A stretch of DNA of 64,000 nucleotides from Stentor roeselii (lineage: Eukaryota > Ciliophora > Heterotrichea > Heterotrichida > Stentoridae): positions 54,302-118,301 of the forward strand of contig RSEH01000151.1 of assembly GCA_006503475.1 (NCBI GenBank), read 5' to 3'. The position numbers and the translations under genes were made by a program. A model generated the notes under the pieces. The model did not search any database. It was not told the DNA's origin and worked only from the letters and a program-made list of their open reading frames with translations. Shown in pieces: positions 29,258-38,700 of the stretch (positions are counted from its first letter, which is position 1; each line of letters opens with the position of its first letter).

Positions 29258-29725
29258 TTAGGAAATTTTATTTGATGAAGTGATTAGAAGACTTTTGTAA
29301 TGATTTTCGTATTCGGTGGTTTGGACGAAGAGGTGGTATTCTATCCAAGTTAAGAAATTTGATTCTAAGTCGTTTATTTCTTTGTTTGAGATACCGCTGA
29401 TTTGGGCGAAGTAGGAGTTTTTGTAGGAAAAATCATCTTGGAATTTCAGGGCTAACATACCGCTTATGAAGATTAGACGATGTAGGTTGTTTTCAGTTAT
29501 TAAAGGACTTAACTTTTGCATTAGTCGGTCGAAGTATACGGCCATCACTACAAAGCAAGACTCAGATTGATTCATCATTTGAAATAGTCCCGAAATGAAA
29601 GACGAGATTGTGTTATCACTTTTAAATGGCTGTCGGGAGTAGATAAGTCCTCTTCTGATGTATGACTCAACTCTATTTTGAAACCCTTCTACAAGTGACA
29701 TATTATGATATATTACTAAAGCCAA
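29258..29725 (-). CDS. PHO80/cyclin P-type cyclin
   Basis: 155 residues with one cyclin box, typical of the small PHO80-like group that activates PHO85-type or CDK-like kinases. Visible motifs are VESYIRRGLIY, VMAVYFDRLM, NLHRLIFISGMLALKFQDDFSY (in part), AQISGISNKEINDLESNFL and a closing helix. Start codons in a row (M1, M9) leave the exact start open; M9 (MSLVEGFQNRVE) is plausible. It lies tail-to-tail with Cdc14. Pairing with a CDK is known of the family; the partner here is unknown. Confidence 0.85.
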   Translation of the reverse strand: MALVIYHNMSLVEGFQNRVESYIRRGLIYSRQPFKSDNTISSFISGLFQMMNQSESCFVVMAVYFDRLMQKLSPLITENNLHRLIFISGMLALKFQDDFSYKNSYFAQISGISNKEINDLESNFLTWIEYHLFVQTTEYENHYKSLLITSSNKIS

Positions 29726-29861
29726 TAAGATTTCAGGATGCGATTATTAATAAAAAACATGTTGATAATAACTTAATGAGTAATCAACCATTTCCTAATC
29801 TTCCAAAACTTCCTAAATTCATCTAAACCAATCCAAAAAAATCTTAAAAATTCTTTAATTA

Positions 29862-30299
29862 TTACCTAATTAATTTTTTCATGGCATCTGAAGCCATCTC
29901 TTTCTTAATCTTCTCAAACTTTTCAAGTTCATTAGTCAAATGATCAAAAGACGAATAAAACGAGTTCCGAACAGTGCCAACATGAACCTGAGCCCTAGGA
30001 TAAGAGTCATGAGACAAAATCGGTTTTTTTAGAGTTTCTTTGACGTAGTTCAAAGACTCTCTGCTGCTCTTGGGCTCGACATACAAATTTTCTTTGTTGA
30101 TGCTGTGTGCCCTGGACTTGTGACCAATCACATTCCAGAGAATAGAAGAATGCCGCTCTTTTTGCTCTGCTGAAGAGTTCCTTGTTGACTTTACTATTCT
30201 TTCTAAACTTCTGTCTTGAGGTAAGTCATTCCGTCCTCCTGATAGTCTCTGTCTTAAAACCGGGGGTCTTTTCATTTTTATATTCAAATCGACTAGCAT
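29862..30299 (-). CDS. Basic hypothetical protein, about 145 aa
   Basis: The ORF extends to a TTG at 30302, but the first ATG is at 30299, and a second at 30275 in a better AAAATG context (MKRPPVLRQRLSGG). It is rich in Arg, Lys and Ser and mostly disordered, with a C-terminal helix (LTNELEKFEKIKKEMASDAM). No family is recognised. It is divergent from the HSF gene and has the usual G-poor sense flank, which supports it being real. Confidence 0.5.
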   Translation of the reverse strand: MLVDLNIKMKRPPVLRQRLSGGRNDLPQDRSLERIVKSTRNSSAEQKERHSSILWNVIGHKSRAHSINKENLYVEPKSSRESLNYVKETLKKPILSHDSYPRAQVHVGTVRNSFYSSFDHLTNELEKFEKIKKEMASDAMKKLIR

Positions 30300-30588
30300 C
30301 AAATGGGTGGAATTTTGGGAATGGGCTTTTGTTTTGTTGGTTTTGGAAAATTTTGGAAGGGATTAAAATGGATTGGTGAAAAAGTGATTCGGAAAAAATT
30401 TGAGGAATTTTTTTGGTTTTCGGAAATCTTTAACTTTTGATTTAGGGTGGATTGTGATTTGGTCCCGAGGGATTTACTTGATGTTAAACTGTTATTTGAT
30501 TGGGTTTGAATTGTTTTCAGATTTGATTTTTCATCAAAAATGACCTTAATTATGTTAATGTTATCCGGAACTAGAATATAATACTTGA

Positions 30589-31206
30589 ATGAAAGCCCAA
30601 AAAACCGAGACCAACAAGCCAACATCCTTTATCCGAAAGACCTACAAAATGCTCTCAAAGCCAAAGAACTCAGGAGTAGTTTCCTGGTGCGCAGATGGTG
30701 AAAGTTTTATAATAAAAAACCAACACGAATTCACGAACGTGATACTTCCTCAGTACTTCAAACACAAAAACTTCGCAAGTTTTAATCGTCAACTGAACAT
30801 GTACGGTTTCCACAAGACTCGAGAAGACGCTTTAGAGTTCAATCACCCTTTATTCAAAAAAAATAGCGAGTGTCTTCTTCCCGATATTCACAGAAAAATC
30901 ACTGAACCACAGATGATAAAAGAAACAACATCTGACCTTGGACTGAGACTGAAGAAATTCCAGAGTCAACAAGATACAATGGAAGAAATGCTTGAAAATC
31001 TTGAAAAGCAGTATGATATGATTGTTGAACAAAATCAGGTCTTGATTTGTGAACTCATGCAGAGCAAACAACGGGAAAAAAATATTGAAATGTTTATTCA
31101 GAAGATTAAGGAAAAAATTGATTTGGAAAAAGAGAGTGAAAGTTTTGAAGAAAGTCAGTCAGATAAAGAGGATTATCTCAAGTTGAGTCCTTTAAGTGAA
31201 GAATAA
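30589..31206 (+). CDS. Heat shock factor-type transcription factor
   Basis: 205 residues. The HSF DNA-binding domain spans about 12-105: TSFIRKTYKMLSKP, the V-S-W helix start (VVSWCADGESFII), LPQYFKHKNFASFNRQLNMY (recognition helix) and GFHKTRE...FNHPLFKK. A coiled-coil trimerisation region follows (about 112-185, LEKQYDMIVEQNQVL). There is no long activation domain, so it is a minimal HSF, as in several protists. In other eukaryotes HSF binds nGAAn repeats and drives chaperone genes. Start at ATG 30589. The gap before it is G-rich on its left side, belonging to the divergent gene. Confidence 0.93.
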   Translation: MKAQKTETNKPTSFIRKTYKMLSKPKNSGVVSWCADGESFIIKNQHEFTNVILPQYFKHKNFASFNRQLNMYGFHKTREDALEFNHPLFKKNSECLLPDIHRKITEPQMIKETTSDLGLRLKKFQSQQDTMEEMLENLEKQYDMIVEQNQVLICELMQSKQREKNIEMFIQKIKEKIDLEKESESFEESQSDKEDYLKLSPLSEE

Positions 31207-31589
31207 GTAAATTGTTTGTAAAGGGTAGGGTCATAAGGCAGATTTTAGGGATGAAGAGAATCCACTTGTGGAATTTATGGTTTTTTATTGAGGATTTGTT
31301 GAAATTAATCACCTGAGAGAACTTGATATAGAGTATCTGGTTGATGATTTTAGTGATTAATGTAAATTAAATCAATAAGTACTTCATCATCTCCATTTTC
31401 TAGAATTCTCCACGCACATTAATTATCCTAAAACCAATAAAAATTCCTAACTTCTAAAATGGTTTTTAAATATCAACGAAACAATCATAAGATAACCCCT
31501 TCCAAAATCCTAAAAACCTTAAAATGAATAATCTTTATCAAAACTCTTCACAATAATACATGACTATAAATACTATCCTTAATTAAAAA
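31207..31589. other. Intergenic stretch between convergent genes, nothing recognised
   Basis: 383 AT-rich nt, unusually long for a convergent pair here. The right half is C/A-rich on the plus strand. No ORF, hairpin or RNA gene is seen. Confidence 0.55.
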
Positions 31590-32027
31590 TCACTTCAAAT
31601 ACTTAAATTTCAGAGGTTTGAATACCTTAAAAACCTTTTCCTTCCGATATGAAACAAAAACATGCAAATTTATGCGATTTGAATGTTCATTCAAATAACA
31701 AACCTTGCAATATCTCTTAAAAGGACAAGACGGGCAATACCCTTCAGCAGGTTTTCCACAAATTCCACAAACCAGTTCAGTACTTGTCTGGTTTTTCGTT
31801 GAAACTTCAAAAGAACAAGCAGTGTAATTCGTACTTCTTCGACTGTGATTCGGTTGAAAAGGTTTTAAAGCAAGATCATCAATTTTATCGTTAACCTCTG
31901 ATTCATCTGAAGGTTCTCTTGCAGGAAAAACTTTTATTTCAGGAACCGTGTTGGTTGCTTTGTCTTGCTTTTCTGGAGAAGTTCGTTTTGAGCAGCAGGC
32001 CGGAATAATATTGAATATCCAAGACAT
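31590..32027 (-). CDS. Small B-box-like zinc-binding protein, 145 aa
   Basis: Begins MSWIFNIIPACCSKRTS, with paired Cys near the N-terminus that could be lipidated. A disordered middle leads to a C-terminal zinc module: CGICGKPAEGYCPSCPFKRYCKVCYLNEH (read in two parts, CGICGKPAEGYCPSC and KRYCKVCYLNEH), with C-x2-C, C-x2-C, C-x2-C and His spaced as in B-box fingers. The protein ends in a basic stretch. B-box proteins act in protein binding and ubiquitin ligase complexes; nothing more can be said here. Confidence 0.65.
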   Translation of the reverse strand: MSWIFNIIPACCSKRTSPEKQDKATNTVPEIKVFPAREPSDESEVNDKIDDLALKPFQPNHSRRSTNYTACSFEVSTKNQTSTELVCGICGKPAEGYCPSCPFKRYCKVCYLNEHSNRINLHVFVSYRKEKVFKVFKPLKFKYLK

Positions 32028-32282
32028 AGTATCAATTTCGAGTTATTTAATTGAATGAAAGATTAATCAAATATTATTATAATAAAATTAGAGCAATTCA
32101 ATTTTTTCCATTTTGATGGATACTTATTGAATTATAACCAAAATTATAACATTCATTTGATGCCAACACAATAAATCTTAAAAAGTCTTCCAATATATTC
32201 CTTCACAAACATCTCTTTCCCAAACCCACTAAAATCCCACATAATAAAAAAAGAATCATCGAAAAATAATAAAATAACCCAA

Positions 32283-33188
32283 ATGCTTGAAGAGTTCTCA
32301 AAGCACCCAAAAATTTCAGAATTTCTTCACCTTTACCCGAAATCCGAGTGGAAGTCATGCATTCAGTCAATTCTAATAATCGGTATCAACACTCTCGAAA
32401 CAACATTCAAAAAATTCATCCCGGTAGACGAACTCGAGTACCTAAGCGACAGTACTCCACTACCTTTACGACTACAACTTCCCGACCTGAAGCAGACCCT
32501 AAGCAGCATGAAAGAAGCAATAGACCGAATAAACAACAGTCTAGAAAAAGAAAACGATGACTGTCGGCACCGGTCATCATCACGAAAAGTGCCTCGACCG
32601 AAAAAACTTCCCCCGAACCCGATTTTATTAGAGTCGACTCCTCGGTTCAAAGTCCTTGACGACGCTTTCAACAAGCAGAAATGGAAAAAAGAAGCCTCAG
32701 TCCTTACAGTCAAAGAAGACACAAGACCTGCTCTTTCATCCAAACCACGACCAAAGTCTTCATTAAAAAGCGCATCATTAACTAAAAAAATCCCAAAACC
32801 CACCAACATCGAATTCAAGGCGAAAATCGAGGCAAAAGCTTTAAAGTTACCTGCAGAGGGAGGCTTCACTGAAAGGAACTACACAGGTTCTCCTACATTA
32901 GAAGAATTGTTATCCAACAGTCGATTCACTGTTCGAGAAGAAGGAAAGTCAGGCAGAGGCGAGACTTTTTTGGCGAATTCAGAACTCAAGCAGTCTTTTG
33001 AAAGCTCTTTAAATAAAAAAGGGGTCAGGGACAGTTCTTTAACAGGGCAAAAGAACTCAGCGGTCTCTATCGCTGAAGGATTTCTGAAGAATCCTTTGAT
33101 TTTCCAGCTCGGTTTCAAACGAGACGACGAAAAAATCAGGACAATTGGCAGAAGTTGCTCGCCTTTAACGACTTTAGACAGTACTTAA
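32283..33188 (+). CDS. Hypothetical Lys/Ser-rich protein, 301 aa
   Basis: Complete ORF from ATG 32283. The first 85 residues are ordered and helical (HPKISEFLHLYPKSEWKS, then QTLSSMKEAIDRINNSLE). The rest is basic and disordered, with many KPRPKS- and SLTKK-like stretches, typical of cytoskeleton-binding linkers. No family is recognised. The 5' flank is C/A-rich and the stop lies 13 nt from the stop of the opposing gene. Confidence 0.55.
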   Translation: MLEEFSKHPKISEFLHLYPKSEWKSCIQSILIIGINTLETTFKKFIPVDELEYLSDSTPLPLRLQLPDLKQTLSSMKEAIDRINNSLEKENDDCRHRSSSRKVPRPKKLPPNPILLESTPRFKVLDDAFNKQKWKKEASVLTVKEDTRPALSSKPRPKSSLKSASLTKKIPKPTNIEFKAKIEAKALKLPAEGGFTERNYTGSPTLEELLSNSRFTVREEGKSGRGETFLANSELKQSFESSLNKKGVRDSSLTGQKNSAVSIAEGFLKNPLIFQLGFKRDDEKIRTIGRSCSPLTTLDST

Positions 33189-33201
33189 GGTATTTAATGA
33201 T

Positions 33202-33648
33202 TTAAGTCAAGATGTTCGACCAAGCGGAAATCGAGAGGATCAAAACAAACAAGTATAAAAAGATGTCGCCGAAGAAGTCTTTGAAGACTTTGAAAGTCCT
33301 CGCGGCCTTTTCGAGTGTGTTGAGAGGAACGTCTGGGGTGATGATTCCGTAGCTGATTTCTGTGATGAACGTGTATGGGACTATTGCTGAGATGAAGAAA
33401 CTGAAGACCATGTATCGGGTCTTTAATGCTGCGTAGTACCCAGCGATTATTGATAGGATCACTATCACTGGGACTTTTATTGACCGGACTTTGGTTTTGT
33501 ACTTTTCTAGTCCTTCGATTACTTCGAGTTTCTCACGAGGGGTCAGTTCTTCTATCACTTGCACTGGCTCTTCTTCTTTCTTTTCTACCACACCGGACCT
33601 TGCAAGGATTTTTTCTCTTCTTCTTCTTCTGACTTCTTCAGGGTCCAT
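33202..33648 (-). CDS. GET2/CAML-like three-pass membrane protein (candidate)
   Basis: 148 residues. The cytosolic N-terminus has MDPEEVRRRRREKILARSG. An Arg cluster then KIL/ARSG is the hallmark of GET2/CAML, whose RERR-type cluster binds the Get3/TRC40 ATPase that brings tail-anchored proteins to the ER. An acidic linker follows, then three hydrophobic segments at about 57-75, 80-97 and 128-144, the usual number for GET2. The family is poorly conserved in sequence, so this rests on topology plus the N-terminal cluster. An unrelated small membrane protein is the alternative. Confidence 0.45.
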   Translation of the reverse strand: MDPEEVRRRRREKILARSGVVEKKEEEPVQVIEELTPREKLEVIEGLEKYKTKVRSIKVPVIVILSIIAGYYAALKTRYMVFSFFISAIVPYTFITEISYGIITPDVPLNTLEKAARTFKVFKDFFGDIFLYLFVLILSISAWSNILT

Positions 33649-33720
33649 GTTTATTTTAGAAAGAAGGAATGATTGTTGGGTTTTTTAGGAGATAGTGATT
33701 GGGTTATTAATTAGGAGTTA

Positions 33721-35202
33721 TTATTTTGAAACAATGTAAACGGATTTCGCAGTTTCGAGTCTTTCGAGAACACTTGAAATGCCTGGACGACGCTTTGGGG
33801 AATACTTGCAACAGTCTTTTACTATCTCAACTACTTCTGGAGGGATGTTATCTGGTATCGGAATAGGTTTCTTATGATAGATCTCATAAAATATCATGTT
33901 CGCCTTAGTACTTGAAATGTGGTGCCATGGTCTCTTTCCACTGAAAATCTCTATCAACATACAACCAAAAGCCCAAATATCTATTTCAACTCCAATAGTT
34001 TCAACCCTATCCTTTTCAAACAGTTCAGGAGCCATGAACCTAGTCGTTCCAATGCAAACTGTAGTATCTTCTTCATTAAAAGTCGAAACAGGTCTAGCCA
34101 GTCCAAAGTCAGCGATTTTCAAGTTCATATTATGATCCAATAAACAATTTTCAGGTTTCAAGTCACGATGAATAATGGGAGGGTCATTCAAATGCAGATA
34201 AAACAGTCCTTTTCCAATCTGAATACTAATACTAAACCTTTCAGCAAGACTCATTTTTTTCTGTTTATTTTTATGAATAGCATAAAAAAGTGTAAAATTC
34301 GGTACCAATTCAGTTATTATACACAAGTTCTGCTGGTCAATGCAAATACCCATCAACAAAAGCAGGTTCGGATGTCGAACAGTAGACAAGACTTTCAATT
34401 CTTTTACAAATTTCTTCAAGTCCTTGCCAGTAGTAGAGTATTCCGCAGTGAATTGCTTGATAGCGACTTCAGTCCCCCTCCACTTGCCTTTAAAAACAAG
34501 ACAACTACTTCCTCGATTAATCATTTCCATAAGTTTCAATTCACTACTCTTAATAACAGTGACTTTATACTCCTCCAAAGCTTCTTCAAGGCAAGTCTTG
34601 CTTTGCTTTTCCTCTTCATGCTTAATCGACTTTGAGTCCTGAGTAGATCCAAGTTCTCTAACAGGTGAGACATCATCAGGTACTTGTTTAATAATATAAT
34701 CCTCAATAGTAAGTTGTTCAATGATTTCCTCAGACATGTCAGATCGATGTTCAAGTGCCAAGTCGTAAGGAGTCTTTCCCTGAGCGTTCTTAATCACTTT
34801 AGAAGCATTGTACTTGATGAGCAAAGCAACTAAATCAGAACTTCCAATTTCAACTGCGATGTGAAGCGCTGTTCGGCCTAGTTCATCTTTGGCGTCGATG
34901 AGACTTTTGAACAATTTCGGGTCTTTTATGAACTTCCAGGACATTTTGTAGTACCCCAGCTGGACTGACCTGTGAAGCGCTGTCTGTTCCAACTCCAGGC
35001 AAGGAAGCATGATTGCTGAACGGAGGTAACAGAACTTGAAGACTGATGATAAACCGTTTTCTAAGGATGAGCGCAGGACGGATACTCCTGAACGGCTTAT
35101 GCTGTTTATACTCGCACCTGAATTTAGGTGGGAGAGCACTTCGGATTCGTTGCCGTTGGAGAGGAATGTAAAGAGGTACTCGTTTGATGGCTGGTTTCCC
35201 AT
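33721..35202 (-). CDS. Ankyrin-repeat TKL-family protein kinase
   Basis: 493 residues. The MGNQPS start fits N-myristoylation (Gly2, Ser6). Ankyrin-like repeats span about 12-165 (best at GRTALHIAVEIGSSDLVALL, 109-128). A linker follows, then a kinase domain from about 222 to 487. Catalytic features are VAIK (Lys249), HRDLKPEN (345-352), DFG (365-367), an APE-like APELFE and the TKL-type WRGTEVAIK and GKRPWH. The glycine loop reads NRGSSC instead of GxGxxG. The kinase is probably active, anchored at a membrane, and the repeats may bind a partner; the substrate is unknown. It resembles ankyrin-TKL kinases expanded in protists and the ILK/MAPKKK-like group. Confidence 0.92.
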   Translation of the reverse strand: MGNQPSNEYLFTFLSNGNESEVLSHLNSGASINSISRSGVSVLRSSLENGLSSVFKFCYLRSAIMLPCLELEQTALHRSVQLGYYKMSWKFIKDPKLFKSLIDAKDELGRTALHIAVEIGSSDLVALLIKYNASKVIKNAQGKTPYDLALEHRSDMSEEIIEQLTIEDYIIKQVPDDVSPVRELGSTQDSKSIKHEEEKQSKTCLEEALEEYKVTVIKSSELKLMEMINRGSSCLVFKGKWRGTEVAIKQFTAEYSTTGKDLKKFVKELKVLSTVRHPNLLLLMGICIDQQNLCIITELVPNFTLFYAIHKNKQKKMSLAERFSISIQIGKGLFYLHLNDPPIIHRDLKPENCLLDHNMNLKIADFGLARPVSTFNEEDTTVCIGTTRFMAPELFEKDRVETIGVEIDIWAFGCMLIEIFSGKRPWHHISSTKANMIFYEIYHKKPIPIPDNIPPEVVEIVKDCCKYSPKRRPGISSVLERLETAKSVYIVSK

Positions 35203-35739
35203 TTATGTTCGGATATGAGGAGTTTTGAGTGAAGATTAGAGGGATTGGATCAAGTTATGGAATTAAGAGGGGATTGGGTTTTAGTGGTGTTGAAGAGGAG
35301 AGGATTTTAGTTGAGGTTGTTTTTAGGGATCATGGGTTTGCTTTGATGGAAAAAAGATCAGGGTGTTGTTTTTTTATTAGTTTTATCTTTTTTTTTGTCT
35401 ATAACAATTATATAATTTTTTATAAGATTACTAATCTCTGATATTATTAGTTGGAGTAAATCAAAGTTTTTCCCCATCCCAAATCTTAATAATGCCAGCT
35501 TAACATGAATAATCAAAAATTATAATAATTCAAAAATGTACAAAATTACAGATTTATAACAACAATCGAAACTTCTAACTATAGCTCACTGAGGTTAAAT
35601 CTTAGAATTTTTAATCAAAAAAACTCTGTAATCACTATCCTTGATTCGTTTCTCACAGGTTTAATCCTGACCAGAAATCATTCTAAGCCTTTAAAATGGA
35701 AGCTTTTCCCAAACGATTTCAATTACACTAATAATATTA
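35203..35739. other. Intergenic region, divergent promoter
   Basis: 537 nt between the kinase and the receptor gene. The left half is G/T-rich, then an AT-rich stretch without genes. The open frame at 35229-35441 has no protein-like features. No RNA gene or repeat is seen. Confidence 0.6.
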
Positions 35740-38700
35740 ATGATGTTCACATTTCTATTCGTCTGCGGCGTTTCAGCTAGTATCCAAATCGGTTTAATAA
35801 CATCGAAATACACTGACAGCCAGGTTTTTGCAGACCTTTCCAGTAATCTGGGAGGAGTCCTTTTACAAGTCGAGTCTGACCTGAGTCTTTCTTCTAAGAT
35901 CGAGTTGGTCTGGTTCAAAATGGACTTCGACGTTGAGTCCGACGAGTCACGCTGGACGATCCCAAAGATCTTTTTAGACAAATCGATTCAAGTGATGCTA
36001 GACGCGGCAAACCTGGTGCGTTACTCAAACTTCTTATCCGTGAAATGTCTAGAAAGCGGTTTACTCCACATAGTAACAAGTCGTCCAATCAACACCCTAG
36101 AAGGTGAGGTGCCATACAAAAGCACTTTATTTGCAGAGACTTCTTACACAGAAGAAGCAGTGGCAGTTATCGACGTCGTCCAGCACTTCGGATGGATCAA
36201 TCTCGGGCTAATCCACGACAAAGACACCAACAACGGTCAAATGGCAGAAAAGATAAAAAAACTGATGAAGTCTCCATTGACAGTGAAAGACCAGGTGATT
36301 TTAGACGTTGACGACACGATCAGCACGAAAGACATCAGCTACCGTTTGAAAAGCACTACAAAAGACTCAGGTGCCAAAGTCATCATCGTCATGTCCAAAG
36401 CCACCGTCGCTGCGCAGGTGCTTCGCGCTGCTGACCTTAGCGTGATGGGGGGCGTTGGGTACTCCTGGGTACTTAACTCTGACGCTATGACCTTCATCGG
36501 GTCCACTTTGAAAAACTCTCATATTCAACTTGCTGATGAAGACTTCGGGGTACTTAAAAGTGGAGCTATTGGAATCAGAGCTGTTGACGCTCTTCATCAG
36601 TTAGAAGATTCTATGTCGACTTATACTGCAATTATCACTTTAATCTGCCAAGGGTTCCTGAAAATTTCGAATTTAACGGGGAATAATTTAAGGGCTTTTC
36701 TGTTGTCGAATCCGAAGGCTGATAGTTTGACTTTTCCACTTCAGTTTGACTCGGCTGGAATGAAAAAAGTGGCTTATAAGGTTTATAATATCAGAAATTT
36801 CGCTGAAATTGAAATAGGGTCGTGGGACCCTGATAGTCGAAAAGTGACGATTTATGAATACAGCAGGATTATTTGGCCTGGGTTTTCGTATTCGGTTCCT
36901 AATGATACTATTTCAGTTATTCAGCTTGGATTGCTGTATCCTGGACATACGAATGATGGGGTTGAAACTGAGGAGGGTCAGGATATTGTTAATGGGTTTC
37001 AGTTGGCTATTGATGAGGTTAATCAAGGGAAATATTTGGGAAATTATCAGATTCAAGCGATTTTTATGGATACTTACTTTTTTAAGGATTTAGCGGTTTC
37101 GAATTTGAAGGTGTTGGCGCCGTATAATGTTATTGGGTTTGTGGGACCGCATTCACTTGATCTATGTCAAGCGTATTATACTGCACAAACTGCTTATGAA
37201 GACCAAAAGCCTATGATATCCTATTCAGCTTCATCCACAAGTCTAAGTGATGCGAATTTATACCCTAACCTCTTGCAAATCGTTCAGCCTGACGGTCTCC
37301 AGGCAGTAGCTCTGACTCTTTTCATCCAACTGCAAGGATGGGATGAAATAGGAGTTATTTATACTAATGACGAGTTCGGAAAAGGAGTCTATGAGAGCTT
37401 TTTAGCGAATATTGGTACTTTGGAAGTAACAATAACCAATTCCGAAGATAAAAGAGGAATGTATTTTGGATTGAATGAAGACGGAGAGACAATCGACTCG
37501 AAAACCAAAGACGCTGTAGAGGAGGCACTAAGCGAAATCGTAAGAAAACAAATAAAAGTAATCGTCTACTTGGGTAACCCTCTAGCATCTCCAGAAATGG
37601 CAAAGGTGGGTAACGAAAAAGAACTAAAAGGTAAAGAATACTCCTGGTTAGGCACGATCTGGCTAACAGAAAACATGATGAAATACATAGAAAAGCACTA
37701 CAAGTCCCACAAAAGCGGTATAAAAAACATCCTAGACGGTGCAATCGGAATAAACTACCGAAAAGCCCAAGGCGATGTCGGTAAATTATTTTCCAGTAAC
37801 TACCAAGCTCGTTTCAACAAGAACTATACAACCGAAAGCATGTTATCCTACGACTCAGTGAAAACCTACGCATCAGTGATCAAAGGAATCATAGACCGAG
37901 GTGACGACTACAACAGTGGAAAAGAACTAATCAACAGTTTACGTTCAGCAGACCTGACAGGCGCAAGTGGGAAGATAAAGTTTTCAGAAGGCAGCAACGG
38001 TCGAAGCGCTTACGGCTACAACGTGATAAACTACAAGAATGGCAAACTTGTCGACGTCCTTGAATACGACCCGCTTAACCCAAACTTATTCACCGTGATC
38101 AACAACGAAACCATTGTCTGGGGCGACGGGGCAAGTTCCCCGCCTGACGCGACTTGGCCTGATTACTACGACTGTCCATTCGCAGAGCACATGTCTTCCA
38201 CCTCGCCTCGAGGACTGGGAATCATCATCTCAATTGGTACCTTTTTGTTTATCTTGACTTTAGCTCTCAGTTTTTACTCTTATCGCAAATGGAAACAACT
38301 TCAAATCACTGAAATCGTCTCGACTGTTGAAAGAAGCTGGAAGGATACTTTGGTGCAGGTCCAGATCGCTATTGAATTTTTTCAGTTTATTGCAATTGCT
38401 CCGACTTTTTCTTCTTTAGAAATTGTGATCACTGCAGCTTCGAATATTTTCATGCTTGATGTGATGAAAGTAGCGAGTTCGAATAAAGGGGATTATTGGA
38501 TTCTTTTGACTGCTGTTTGTATTTTATGTTATATTTGGTGCTTGTTGGTTATTCTTATCATGTGCAACGGAGAACATCTGCTGAAAAAAGTCCCGCTTTG
38601 CAGAAGGGTTATTTCACTGTTGAATTCAGTTTTTTTGCCTTTTTTTGGAAATACTTTCTTTTTGCCTGCCCTGGCTTTGCTGCTTGATATGTTTGTATGT

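Noticed and set aside
30299-30625. 108-codon minus-strand ORF overlapping the HSF start
   Set aside because: It covers the divergent promoter and the real HSF coding start; low-complexity composition follows the flank skew.
35229-35441. 70-codon plus-strand ORF upstream of the third receptor
   Set aside because: Lies in a G/T-rich 5' flank of the kinase gene and shows no coding features.
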